The notes beneath the pieces are model-generated. The model saw only the letters and a program-made list of their open reading frames with translations. It did no database searches and was not told where the DNA came from. A DNA stretch of 64,000 nucleotides from Cyclobacterium jeungdonense (GTDB lineage Bacteria; Bacteroidota; Bacteroidia; Cytophagales; Cyclobacteriaceae), in NCBI RefSeq assembly GCF_010994275.1, contig NZ_WMCD01000001.1, positions 806,001 to 870,000 on the forward strand, written 5' to 3'. The translations under genes were made by a program, and so were the position numbers. This document shows positions 1 through 8,318 of this stretch, piece after piece. Each line of letters starts with the position of its first letter. Position 1 is the stretch's first letter.

Positions 1-1
1 A

Positions 2-295
2 GAAGACAGTATCGAAAGCCTGCTAGGTGTCAGAGGCATTACAAACAATATCTCCATTCAAAAACCTGAAATCGATATTCTTGACATTAAGGGCAAAATA
101 GCAGGGGCATTTCACAGGGCTGCTACTATTGATTCCAACTCTATAAAAATAGAAACACGGGGCAGTAGCGTACAGCTTTCTGGAAAAGTCCGATCAATGG
201 CGGAAAAAAAGGATGCAGAGAGAATCGCTTGGTCGTCTCCGGGAGTATTAACAGTAGATAATAAAATAACCGTTAATTCCGAAATTTTGGCTTAG
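2..295 (+). CDS. BON-domain protein, 3' end only
   Basis: The window opens inside this gene; 97 codons are visible in frame from base 2 to a TAG stop at 293-295. The visible part reads as a BON (bacterial OsmY and nodulation) domain: alternating strands, a stretch like 'VQLSGKVRSMAEKKDAER' and the closing 'GVLTVDNKITV', which is the usual end of a BON repeat (a short helix, then V-x-x-V-x-N-x-I/L). BON proteins are usually periplasmic and are thought to bind membrane or lipid, often during osmotic stress. The start and any signal peptide lie outside the window, so total length and number of repeats are unknown. A strong terminator follows 26 bases downstream, so it is the last gene of its transcript. 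Confidence 0.75.
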   Translation, partial: EDSIESLLGVRGITNNISIQKPEIDILDIKGKIAGAFHRAATIDSNSIKIETRGSSVQLSGKVRSMAEKKDAERIAWSSPGVLTVDNKITVNSEILA

Positions 296-321
296 TTAAC
301 CTCAAAAATACTCTTTTTGAC

Positions 322-351
322 AAAAGGCGGAATTGTCTTCCCGCCTTTTTT
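322..351 (+). terminator. Rho-independent terminator after the BON-domain gene
   Basis: A 9-bp perfect stem (AAAAGGCGG, 322-330, with CCGCCTTTT, 341-349) has a 10-base loop and runs into T residues. It lies just downstream of the TAG at 295. Confidence 0.85.
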
Positions 352-497
352 GCTTCTCTCCAAAAGAAATTTTATTGAATAAAATTTTCCTTAGTCCGCT
401 ACCCTAATTCTGAGGGGGTTAAATAATTCCCATCCAAATAGTTTGCGCGTATTTCCCATTTATTTCATACCTTCATGTGGAATTAATTTGCCAAATC

Positions 498-1049
498 ATG
501 AAAAAGAATATCCTTATCGGAGCTGGAATAATCGTATTGATATTTATTATCTGGGTGGTTTATGGTTTGTTTTTCGCCACACCGGTAAGTCCCCCGGCCA
601 CGGCTTCCTACAGTCAGGACGGATTGGAAATCACTGTGGATTACAGCCAACCTTCCAAAAAAGGCCGGCTGATATTTGGGGAGGAAAGTGATGGTGCATT
701 GCAGCCTTATGGACTTTACTGGAGACTGGGTGCGAATGCCGCTACCGAAATCACGTTTAACCAGGATGTGACCTTTGGTGGTGAACCTGTAAAGGCAGGA
801 ACCTACCGCATGTATGCCATTCCCGGAGAGGATGCATTTGAAGTAATTTTAAACAGCGAAACCGATGTTTTCTTTGGTGCCGTAGAGCCGGATTCGGAAT
901 TGGATGTGGTGAAGGTTGATGCCCCGGTTCAACCAACTCCTTCGGAAGTGGAGACCTTTACCATTGATATCAGCTCCTCAGACGGCGGTGCCAGGATTAC
1001 CTTTAGTTGGGATCAAACTCAGTTTACCGTACCGGTAGCCCTACAATAA
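498..1049 (+). CDS. DUF2911 family membrane-anchored protein
   Basis: 183 residues from the ATG at 498. An upstream in-frame GTG at 477 would add seven residues before the natural 'MKK' start, so I prefer 498. One N-terminal hydrophobic helix (about residues 5-25) anchors or exports the protein. The rest matches DUF2911: 'ASYSQDGLEITVDYSQPSKK' leads into 'RLIFG', then 'YGLYWRLGANAATEITF', a 'GTYRMYAIPG' strand-turn, and a C-terminal beta segment ending 'ARITFSWDQTQF'. The family is beta-rich, secreted, common in Bacteroidota and of unknown function. Only three bases separate its stop from the next gene, so the two are probably co-transcribed. Confidence 0.85.
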   Translation: MKKNILIGAGIIVLIFIIWVVYGLFFATPVSPPATASYSQDGLEITVDYSQPSKKGRLIFGEESDGALQPYGLYWRLGANAATEITFNQDVTFGGEPVKAGTYRMYAIPGEDAFEVILNSETDVFFGAVEPDSELDVVKVDAPVQPTPSEVETFTIDISSSDGGARITFSWDQTQFTVPVALQ

Positions 1050-1052
1050 AAA

Positions 1053-2186
1053 ATGGCATTCTCTAATAAGAAATGGGTTTGGATGCCCATTTCATTTTTA
1101 TTGTTTCTGGGCCTGGCGTATTGGCTTATAGGTAAAATTCAGTATAGGCTTAACGTGATGGATGTAGAAGAATATGCACCTGTATCCACGCTTAAAGTGC
1201 CGGAACACCTGCTCACCAGTGCGAAGTATCCTTTCGTAGATGTGCATAACCACCAGTTTACCATGCCCATTCAAAATCTGGACAAATTGGTACAGGAGAT
1301 GGATGATTTGAACATGGCCGTAATGGTTAATTTAAGTGGTTTTAGAGGAAAATACCTGGAGTGGTCCCTGAACAATGTCAACGAAAAGTATAGCAATCGA
1401 TTTATCCTTTTCATGAATCTCGATTTCGAAAAACTGGATGACGAGGGCTGGCCAAATGAAACCCTGACCAAGATGGAAGAGGCGGTTAAGATGGGCGTAA
1501 AAGGCTTGAAAGTATATAAGACTTTAGGCCTCACTGAGACGGATAATGAGGGTAATAGAATACAGGTTGATGATCCCAGATTGGACCCTATATGGGCCAA
1601 GTGTGGTGAATTGGGAATTCCGGTGCTGATCCATACCGGTGAACCGCCTGCTTTCTGGTTGCCGAAGGACAAACACAACGAGCGATGGCTGGAGCTCAAG
1701 CAATACCCTTCGAGGTACAAGGATCCGGAAGCAAACCCTTCTTTTGAGGAAGTAATGGCCGAACAGCACAACGTCTTCCGAAAACATCCGAATACCAAAT
1801 TCATTGCAGCCCATTTGGGTTGGTTTGGAAACGACCTTGCGCGATTGGGAAATTTGCTGGATGAAATGCCGAATGTGTATACCGAATTAGGTGCCGTTTT
1901 GGCAGAATTAGGAAGACAACCGGTGACGGCCAGGGCCTGGTTGATAGCCTATCAGGACAGGGTTATGATGGGAAAAGATGCCTATAACAAGGAAGAGTAC
2001 TACACTTATTTTCGTGTGCTGGAGACCAGTGACGAGTATTTCGATTACTACCGAAAACGGCATGCGCATTGGAAAATGTATGGCCTGGCTCTCCCCGATG
2101 CTGTCCTACGGAAAATCTACTACAAAAACGCCATCGAGGTAATCCCCGGTATTGATACTTCTTTGTTTGAGATGGCGGAAGAATAG
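1053..2186 (+). CDS. Membrane-anchored amidohydrolase (Amidohydro_2 type TIM barrel)
   Basis: 377 residues. An N-terminal hydrophobic segment (about 8-26) precedes a metal-dependent hydrolase barrel. Visible metal and active-site motifs are D63-V-H65-N-H67 at the end of strand 1, 'LIHTGE' on a middle strand (histidine ligand), 'FIAAHLGW' (second histidine) and 'VMMGKD' near the end (the aspartate after the last strand). This is the layout of the Amidohydro_2 (PF04909) group, whose members hydrolyse or decarboxylate small ring or amide substrates. The substrate cannot be named from sequence. The membrane anchor suggests periplasmic action. It starts three bases after the DUF2911 gene, so the pair forms an operon. 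Confidence 0.8.
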   Translation: MAFSNKKWVWMPISFLLFLGLAYWLIGKIQYRLNVMDVEEYAPVSTLKVPEHLLTSAKYPFVDVHNHQFTMPIQNLDKLVQEMDDLNMAVMVNLSGFRGKYLEWSLNNVNEKYSNRFILFMNLDFEKLDDEGWPNETLTKMEEAVKMGVKGLKVYKTLGLTETDNEGNRIQVDDPRLDPIWAKCGELGIPVLIHTGEPPAFWLPKDKHNERWLELKQYPSRYKDPEANPSFEEVMAEQHNVFRKHPNTKFIAAHLGWFGNDLARLGNLLDEMPNVYTELGAVLAELGRQPVTARAWLIAYQDRVMMGKDAYNKEEYYTYFRVLETSDEYFDYYRKRHAHWKMYGLALPDAVLRKIYYKNAIEVIPGIDTSLFEMAEE

Positions 2187-2292
2187 GCTAATCGGTGCCT
2201 TATTTTTCGCTATTGAGCTGTAAAAATAGCTGCCTCAAAATATACGGAGTTAAATCTGAACAACTTACGTGGTTTACGGTCACTCTATTTAG

Positions 2293-2853
2293 ATAAAACT
2301 GCTAACTAGGAAAAATTTAACTTATTTATTTGCTAGTGGCCTGCTATTTACTTTTTCTTGTGGTGGAGGATCCTCTACGACCGAAGAATCTGAAACAGAG
2401 GAAGTGATGATTGAAGAAGCACCAGTTGAAGAGGAAACGTCAAAAGACATCGTGGACCTGGCGGTTGAAACCGATGCCCTATCCACACTGGTTGACGCCG
2501 TAAAGGTGGGAGATCTTGTTTCCACCTTGCAGGGAGATGGTCCGTTCACTGTTTTCGCCCCTACTAATGACGCATTTGCCGCAGTACGCGAAGGTACATT
2601 GGAAAGCCTGTTGAAGCCTGAAAATAAAGATCAACTGGTAGCCATTTTAACCTATCATGTGGTTCCAGGTAAGGTAATGTCCACTGACCTTTCTGACGGT
2701 ATGAAGGCCGCTACCGTTAATGGTGCGGAAATCACCATCACCACGGCTGGTGGCGCAAAAGTAAATGGTGCCAATGTAGTAACAGCAAACGTGGAAGCTA
2801 CTAATGGTGTGGTCCATGTAATTGATGCGGTTATTTTAACTCCTTCCGAATAA
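2293..2853 (+). CDS. Fasciclin-domain lipoprotein with a non-canonical start
   Basis: The fasciclin (FAS1/beta-Ig-H3) domain is clear: '[17 protein letters not shown]', '[16 protein letters not shown]' (H1 motif), '[10 protein letters not shown]' and '[13 protein letters not shown]' (H2 motif). FAS1 domains act in adhesion or extracellular interactions. A GTG/ATG at 2404/2407 gives only 149 residues and removes the export signal. Reading upstream in frame to the TAG at 2290 adds a textbook lipoprotein signal: basic 'KLLTRKN', a hydrophobic core, then 'FTFSC' followed by GGG at about 2359. No ATG, GTG or TTG lies in that stretch. The likely first codon is ATA at 2293 or CTG at 2299, or an ATG has mutated to ATA. 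An acidic linker (TTEESETEE...) joins signal and domain. Confidence 0.75.
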   Translation: MKLLTRKNLTYLFASGLLFTFSCGGGSSTTEESETEEVMIEEAPVEEETSKDIVDLAVETDALSTLVDAVKVGDLVSTLQGDGPFTVFAPTNDAFAAVREGTLESLLKPENKDQLVAILTYHVVPGKVMSTDLSDGMKAATVNGAEITITTAGGAKVNGANVVTANVEATNGVVHVIDAVILTPSE

Positions 2854-2940
2854 ATGGATTATTCTGCTAAAAATCAGAGCCCCTAAATGAGGTTTTTTTT
2901 ATGACCACTCTTACTTAGTATAACGTTTCAATAAAACTTA

Positions 2941-2978
2941 AATTTAGTAACATTTCTTTAATTTAGTAACATTTCTTT
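2941..2978. repeat. Perfect 19-bp tandem duplication
   Basis: The 19-base unit at 2941-2959 (AATTTAGTAACATTTCTTT) is repeated exactly at 2960-2978 in the AT-rich gap between the fasciclin gene and the convergent SOUL gene. Apart from this repeat, the gap 2854-3142 shows nothing I can name. Confidence 0.9.
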
Positions 2979-3142
2979 TTTATACGGCCAGACAAACATT
3001 TCCATAAAAACTTAAATACGTCAACTAAATACCGTTTACCAATTGTTTTGATTCTTCTTGGGTTCGGCAAATACATAACAGGCGGCCAAAAAATAAACTG
3101 CTACATAAAATGCCGCCAACTGTACCTCAATTGCTGGCAAAA

Positions 3143-3745
3143 TTACTCGTCAAAAGATTCTTTTTCCAACTCAACTATAACTTCATTTCTTCTATTCACC
3201 ATTTCAAAAGGGGCATTATATCCCAAAAAAAAGAATTGATTGGTATGCGCAATCTCTTCAGCAGCTAACGCATCAATCAGTTTCGTTTTGTATTTCGCTA
3301 TTTTTTCGTCCGATGCCCACCCCCCAAATCGGATCGCCGCAACCGTTTTGGCAGGTTCCTCCCGAAATAGGATTTCTGATCGGTCGGGCTGTGGAAGTGT
3401 TTCTTTGGAATACTTCTTTGGAATCATAAACATCATCGTCATGGAGTCTTCCAACGACATGGCTACTGGCGTAGTCATGGCAATTTTTTCTTTTTGTTCA
3501 TTTCCTCCAAAAATATATCCAGCTAAAATGGAGAATCCCCGGTTGGAAACGGCTTTGTAGCTATCGGAAGAAAGTTTGACGGAAGTAAACAATCTTGCCT
3601 CATACGTGCGAAGTTCAAAGTCCTCGTATTTTTTAAGTACTCTATAGGGGTAGGTTTCCGTGTTTTTTTTTTCAGTCATGGCATATAGTTGTATCACAAT
3701 AACTACAAATAAGATAATTCCGAGAGAGATAACTATTAGTTTCAT
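3143..3745 (-). CDS. SOUL family haem-binding protein
   Basis: 200 residues with one N-terminal hydrophobic helix (about 3-22) as signal or anchor. The body matches the SOUL/HEBP family (PF04832): 'YRVLKKYEDFELRTYEARL' at the start of the domain, the conserved 'EKIAMTTPVAM' segment, 'MMFMIPKKYS', 'AAIRFGGWASDEKI' and the C-terminal 'FFLGYNAPFEMVNRRNEV'. Family members bind haem or other tetrapyrroles; in bacteria the physiological role is open. The length is normal for the family. The gene stands alone, facing the fasciclin gene on one side and divergent from the beta-helix gene on the other. Confidence 0.88.
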   Translation of the reverse strand: MKLIVISLGIILFVVIVIQLYAMTEKKNTETYPYRVLKKYEDFELRTYEARLFTSVKLSSDSYKAVSNRGFSILAGYIFGGNEQKEKIAMTTPVAMSLEDSMTMMFMIPKKYSKETLPQPDRSEILFREEPAKTVAAIRFGGWASDEKIAKYKTKLIDALAAEEIAHTNQFFFLGYNAPFEMVNRRNEVIVELEKESFDE

Positions 3746-3981
3746 TTTTTTAACGAATTGGTTTGTGACCTGAATTTAGTGATTCACACCCAGCTATTTA
3801 AGTAAGCGTTTTCGCAAGGAATTTGTTTCTCCAATTTTTCACCAAAAACCGCTTTCTTGCATCATTCCGCTTTAATAACGTAGCCATTGCTGTTGGTTCT
3901 GCAGAGATAATCGGGTCAAAATGACACTCTGGATGCACATCTGCCAGGAAATAAGTATCTTGTGCTGAAAAAAAGTCAACC

Positions 3982-5952
3982 ATGAAACCCAAAAAGAGTA
4001 GCCTTGCCGGCTCCAAAGGCGTAATCGTCTGCTTGTTTTTTCTGTTTTTCGCCTGTTATACCACACTGAGCGCACAGGATGCGGTCATTTCCGGTGAGTT
4101 TATCGTCGAGCCTCCTACCCTCCTGAACCTGGGATTCGAATGGAAAATTTCCGGTGACGAAAACCGCAATGCAAAAGTAGCGGTCAGCTACCGCAAAGAA
4201 GGGAGTTCGGAATGGCTGCAAGGCATGCCCCTACTTCGGATCGGAGGCGAAAAGATTTTCCGCGAGGCAGAACAGTTGGAGTATACCGTGCCTCACCAGT
4301 TCGCAGGTAGCGTTCTTGACCTCGAACCCGGAACTACCTATGCCTGCCGTTTTGAACTTTCAGATCCGGATGGCGTCTCAGGAACTACCCTTAGGGAAGT
4401 AAATATCACAACGCGAACGGTTCCAAAAGCCTACGAACAAGGACGCACGCTGCATGTGTATCCTCCCGGGTTTAAAGGTGAAAAGATACAGCCGGCTTTT
4501 GAGGGCCTTAAAAAGGCTTATTATGGCTCCGGGTTAGGAGATTGGTCGGTAGTAAGCGAGAAAACCGTACAACCTGGAGACGTAATTCTGGTACATGCCG
4601 GTACCTACAAAGCCGACTTATTGGACTATGTGGACCCCCATGGGATTCCATTTGACGGGACTTACGTTTTGAATGTCAAAGCCACCGAAGAAAAACCCAT
4701 TGTCATTCGTGGTGCGGGAGATGGGGCCGCTATTTTTGACGGCAACGGTGCCCATCGCTTATTTGATGTAATGGGCACGCAGCACCATATTTTTGAGAAC
4801 CTTACTTTCCGGAATACGGACATCGTATTTTCGGCCGGTACAAAAGGAGTAGTCGGAGCGAGCAACCTAACGATCCGCAATTGCCGGATGGAAGACGTAG
4901 GCTTGGGGCTGATTTCGGAATTCGCTGGATCAAGGGACTTCTACATCGCTGATAACGTGATTTTAGGAAGGGATCCACGAAACCATCTGGTAGGTTGGGC
5001 CAATCCGGACCCCTATCCCCCTAGCCCATTAAAGAGTTACATGGGAATTAAAGTCTACGGTTCAGGACATGTGATCTGCCACAATGCGCTGGCCTTTTTT
5101 CACGACGGTATCAACGTTTCCACTTACGGCACGCCGGAGGAATCACAGGATTTAAAGGCCGTCTCCATCGATATTTACAATAACGACCTGCACTTGATGG
5201 TAGACGACTTCATAGAAGCAGACGGGGGCGTACATAATATCCGGATCATGCGAAATCGCGGGGTCAATTCGGGACAGTGTGCGCTGAGTGCGCAGCCGGT
5301 TTTTGGCGGTCCGGCCTATTTTATCCGCAATGTTGTCTACCATATACCCAACGGATTTGCACTTAAATTCATGTCCAAACCTGCCGGTCTGGTTGTGTAC
5401 CACAACACCATCATTGCAGAAAACAGGAATACCCAGACCTTTTCTAATGCCCACTTCAGGAACAACCTGTTTATGGGTACCAACGTTTCCGGCAGGCCAG
5501 TGAATGCCTTTCCCTTTGCGACGGCTTATTCGACCTCCGATTACAACGGGTATCGGCCCAATCCCAATACCGAAAACCATTTTCTTTACCTCGGGCCAGC
5601 GGATAATGAAGTATACAATTACGAGCTAAGCAGTGAAGATATACACCGTTTTTCCTCACTGAAAGCCTTACACGCTGCAAGCGGTTTGGAGGCAAATGGC
5701 GTACTACTGGACTACGAGGTATTCAACGAAATGACTGCTCCTAATCCCGAAAAACCCCATGGTATTTACCATGCTGAAGATCTGGATTTCACCTTAAATC
5801 CAACTGGAAAAGCAGTGGATAGAGGCACCGTGATTCCCAATATTAACGATCATTTTACGGGAAAGGCTCCGGATTTGGGGGCGCTGGAAGCAGGTGACAC
5901 TCCGCCCATATATGGTCCAAGGGGGCTGGATGACCGGATTTGGTACCGATAG
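3982..5952 (+). CDS. Secreted right-handed beta-helix protein, possible polysaccharide lyase
   Basis: 656 residues. A signal peptide (hydrophobic about 14-28, cleavage near 'LSA-QD') is followed by a fibronectin-III-like beta domain (about 35-150, 'LEPGTTYACRFELSDPDG') and then a long right-handed parallel beta-helix (about 155-640). The helix starts with 'VQPGDVILVHAGTY' and 'KPIVIRGAGDGAAIFDG', the usual first rungs of pectin-lyase-like folds, and continues through 'HHIFENLTFRNTDI' and 'MVDDFIEADGGVHNIRIMRN'. Such proteins include PL6-type lyases and glycan hydrolases. The catalytic residues cannot be fixed by eye, so enzyme activity is inferred. The xylanase, PL8 and sulfatase genes elsewhere in the window support a role in extracellular polysaccharide breakdown. 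Confidence 0.75.
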   Translation: MKPKKSSLAGSKGVIVCLFFLFFACYTTLSAQDAVISGEFIVEPPTLLNLGFEWKISGDENRNAKVAVSYRKEGSSEWLQGMPLLRIGGEKIFREAEQLEYTVPHQFAGSVLDLEPGTTYACRFELSDPDGVSGTTLREVNITTRTVPKAYEQGRTLHVYPPGFKGEKIQPAFEGLKKAYYGSGLGDWSVVSEKTVQPGDVILVHAGTYKADLLDYVDPHGIPFDGTYVLNVKATEEKPIVIRGAGDGAAIFDGNGAHRLFDVMGTQHHIFENLTFRNTDIVFSAGTKGVVGASNLTIRNCRMEDVGLGLISEFAGSRDFYIADNVILGRDPRNHLVGWANPDPYPPSPLKSYMGIKVYGSGHVICHNALAFFHDGINVSTYGTPEESQDLKAVSIDIYNNDLHLMVDDFIEADGGVHNIRIMRNRGVNSGQCALSAQPVFGGPAYFIRNVVYHIPNGFALKFMSKPAGLVVYHNTIIAENRNTQTFSNAHFRNNLFMGTNVSGRPVNAFPFATAYSTSDYNGYRPNPNTENHFLYLGPADNEVYNYELSSEDIHRFSSLKALHAASGLEANGVLLDYEVFNEMTAPNPEKPHGIYHAEDLDFTLNPTGKAVDRGTVIPNINDHFTGKAPDLGALEAGDTPPIYGPRGLDDRIWYR

Positions 5953-6188
5953 GGGTAGCTACGATGACTTCTGTCTGATTTCTATAAAACGGTTTATTAA
6001 GGCTATCCAAAAACAAAGGAGAGATCCTTTGGAATACCCGCATCCTTGGCGGATTGTGGAGTGATGGGGCTTTTCAGGATTACATTGGACGGATGGCGAT
6101 CACTTTTTTTATTGACGGTAAATACGAAAAGGCCCCTATCAATAAGAGCTGACATTCGTTTGCCTGTGCACAATCCGTCGCCAGGCAC

Positions 6189-7313
6189 CTATTCCGCCAA
6201 GGCCTTTACGATTCGTTTTGGCTGGTACTCCCTGTCAAAAAGCAGCGGATAATCGGTTCTGCCCCGCACTGGCCAATTGTTCTTCCAGGACTGAGAATCG
6301 GCGGCCCCCCAAGTGGTTACCCTGGAAATTTTATCGGAATGCTTCAGAAACAAGTTAAAAAAATCAAGGTATCGTTCCGTGAATGCAGCATTCACCTCGT
6401 CCGGCAATCCTTGCGTATACGGATTTAATTTTTCATGATAAGCTTCCGTATTTGTGATTTCTGCTCCTCCGTCATTTCCTGGGGAAGGCAATACGCTTAG
6501 GTCCAGTTCGGTTATCATCACGTTTACCCCAAGGTCGGCAAAAGTAATGATGCTTTTTTCAAATTCATCCAGCGAAGGATATTTCATCCCTATATGCCCC
6601 TGCATGCCTATTCCATCTATCTGTATGCCTTTTTGGTGTAAGGCCCTCACCATCCTGACTACTCCCCCTCTTTTCCCCGGGTTGGACATGGAATAATCAT
6701 TGTAATACAAGGCTGCTTCCGGGTCGGCTTCGCGGGCAAACTGAAAGGCCAGGTGGATAAACTCCTCTCCAAGGATCTGATAAAATTTGCTATTCCTGTA
6801 AGATCCATCGTCAAGAACGGCCTCGTTGACCACATCCCAGCCATGAACGCGCCCTTTATACCTTCCTACCAGCGTTTTGATATGGGTTTCCATTCGTTGT
6901 TTCAGTACCTCTGGGGAAATATCATTTCCTTGTTCATCGGTAAAAAACCAGTCGGGAGCCTGAGAATGCCAGATTAAAGTATGCCCGACAATGTGCATGC
7001 CGTTCTTTTCTCCGAATTCTACGAAGGCATCGGCTAGTTCAAAGGTAAACTCCCCCTCCCTTGGCTGGATGCGCTCGCTTTTCATCACATTTTCCGGTGT
7101 GATGGAATTAAACTGGTTTGTAATCAGATCTACTGCCACTTGATTTTCCCCTGTAATTTGTCGGCGATTCATAGCCGTCCCGATATAGAACTTCCCTTCA
7201 AATAAATCCTTAAGGGATTGGGTATCCCTATCCTGGGAATGAGCCCTATTGCTGGTTTGCGCAGGGCATCCAATACCTACTGATACTGCGATTATAACTA
7301 ATATTTTTTTCAT
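6189..7313 (-). CDS. Endo-1,4-beta-xylanase, glycoside hydrolase family 10
   Basis: 374 residues from the ATG at 7313. Upstream in-frame TTG and ATG codons would only lengthen the signal. The N-terminus is a signal peptide with a cysteine at 16 ('VGIGC') that may be lipidated. The GH10 barrel is complete: 'SITPENVMKSE', 'GHTLIWHSQAPDW', the acid/base 'WDVVNEA' (E164) and the nucleophile 'VMITELDLS' (E269), ending with 'TTWGAADSQSWKNNWPV'. GH10 enzymes retain configuration and cut the beta-1,4-xylan backbone outside the cytoplasm or at the cell surface. The gene converges with the beta-helix gene. Upstream, on the same strand, lies the remnant of an esterase-like gene, which suggests a former xylan cluster. 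Confidence 0.92.
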   Translation of the reverse strand: MKKILVIIAVSVGIGCPAQTSNRAHSQDRDTQSLKDLFEGKFYIGTAMNRRQITGENQVAVDLITNQFNSITPENVMKSERIQPREGEFTFELADAFVEFGEKNGMHIVGHTLIWHSQAPDWFFTDEQGNDISPEVLKQRMETHIKTLVGRYKGRVHGWDVVNEAVLDDGSYRNSKFYQILGEEFIHLAFQFAREADPEAALYYNDYSMSNPGKRGGVVRMVRALHQKGIQIDGIGMQGHIGMKYPSLDEFEKSIITFADLGVNVMITELDLSVLPSPGNDGGAEITNTEAYHEKLNPYTQGLPDEVNAAFTERYLDFFNLFLKHSDKISRVTTWGAADSQSWKNNWPVRGRTDYPLLFDREYQPKRIVKALAE

Positions 7314-7336
7314 CGTTTTTCTAATAAAAGACACCA

Positions 7337-7760
7337 TCAAAGAATTCCCTCATTTCGGCTGCATAAGGCTGCATCGGATGGACCATAACTGGGAGCCGCT
7401 GCTTTAACGGACCTGGTAATTTCCTGCTTTACCTGATCTACTGATTTCGAAGGGGGAATATAGCTTGGCATAAACGCATACAGCAATTTATTGATCCAGC
7501 GGTAGTCTATGCTAAATGCAACGTATTAGCCTCCTTTTACCGTGTAATAAATGGCATCCAGGCTATAACCGGAAGCAGGAGTAGCTTTGATGGTTAACGC
7601 TGTCCCCCCCCCTTTACGATTCTGTCACAAGGAATTTGAGGACTTATGGTAACGGATCCGTTTTCTGGGGTAACTAATGTTACTTGATAGGTATCTCGTG
7701 AAGCTATATTTATTGCCATTTTCTGATTAGGTTTTGCCCTCAACCAAACGACTATTGATT
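7337..7760 (-). pseudogene. Decayed remnant of a carbohydrate-esterase-like alpha/beta hydrolase with an N-terminal repeat domain
   Basis: Reading the minus strand leftwards from about 7760, one frame gives 'YQVTLVTPENGSVTISPQIP', the start of a Listeria-Bacteroides-type repeat. After a run of nine G (plus-strand C, 7604-7612) the frame must shift to continue as 'TIKATPASGYSLDAIYYTV'. It then passes directly into 'KGG-stop-YVAFSIDYRW', where TAA stands for an expected lysine, and into 'SVDQVKQEITRSVKAAAPSYG'. These pieces resemble consecutive parts of Bacteroidota alpha/beta hydrolases, but most of the domain between them is missing. I therefore see a frameshift, an in-frame stop and at least two internal deletions. 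The family assignment is from recalled sequence patterns. The neighbouring GH10 gene fits a lost acetyl- or feruloyl-xylan esterase. Confidence 0.6.
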
Positions 7761-7846
7761 CACGTTGGCGCCCGAGCTACCGAAGATGACAAACCTCTCT
7801 GGGTGTTGATAAGCAAGAAGCCGCAACTTAAGAAACGCTAGCCGCA

Positions 7847-8275
7847 CTAATTACCCGCTTTGATATAGGCCCAGCCCTGCTCCTGCTTAATGATGATTTC
7901 TGCCAATGCCGAAGGAACAGTAATTACACCGGAAATCAGGTCTTCTTTAGTTGCCTTGGCTCTGCGCATGGTATTTTCGCAGGCAGCAAACACCACCCCA
8001 CGTGTAAGCAGATCGGTAACTCCATCCGTTACCTTACTTTCGTCCTTCAACAGAAGCGGAAGCGCCTTTCCGTGGCAAATAACTTCAATTTCCGCATTGG
8101 GCAAGGCACGAAGGATATTATTGAGCTGACCGATGGCCTGCTCTTGATCCACGGCTTCCCCTTTGGTGACCTGGAATACCACGCGGTGAACTTCCTGATC
8201 CACTATTTGCGCTTTGAGCAGAAAAGGACTGCTCAGAAATAATAAAAGCAGCATAAGACGAACAAAGGGTTTCAT
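7847..8275 (-). CDS. Secreted DsrE/DsrF-like protein
   Basis: 142 residues from the ATG at 8275; a longer frame reaching 8374 overlaps the RND gene and starts with an implausible lysine run. A signal peptide (residues 1-21, ending 'LLKAQ') is followed by a DsrE-like fold: 'HRVVFQVTKG', 'AEIEVICHGKAL', 'LLTRGVVFAACENTMRRAK' with the conserved cysteine, and 'VPSALAEIIIKQEQGWAYIK'. DsrE-family proteins handle sulfur or act in small alpha/beta complexes; secreted versions are common in Bacteroidota and have no defined function. It follows the RND pump gene on the same strand after 43 bases and is probably the last gene of that operon. Confidence 0.8.
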   Translation of the reverse strand: MKPFVRLMLLLLFLSSPFLLKAQIVDQEVHRVVFQVTKGEAVDQEQAIGQLNNILRALPNAEIEVICHGKALPLLLKDESKVTDGVTDLLTRGVVFAACENTMRRAKATKEDLISGVITVPSALAEIIIKQEQGWAYIKAGN

Positions 8276-8318
8276 AACTTTTTTAAATTTGTTCGAATAT
8301 ACGTCAAATTTCAAATTT

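Noticed and set aside
2870..2900. T-run after the fasciclin gene as a terminator
   Set aside because: The adjacent stem is only about three base pairs, too weak to call.
3048..3239. 63-codon plus-strand frame antisense to the SOUL gene end
   Set aside because: Composition is not protein-like and its 3' half is the antisense of a well-supported gene.
3798..4016. 72-codon minus-strand frame before the beta-helix gene
   Set aside because: It overlaps the signal-peptide region of the plus-strand gene at 3982 and has no recognisable domain or start signal. Coding cannot be supported.
6003..6188. 61-codon frame between the beta-helix and xylanase genes
   Set aside because: No family pattern or ribosome-binding signal; it lies in a convergent gap and overlaps another open frame on the opposite strand.
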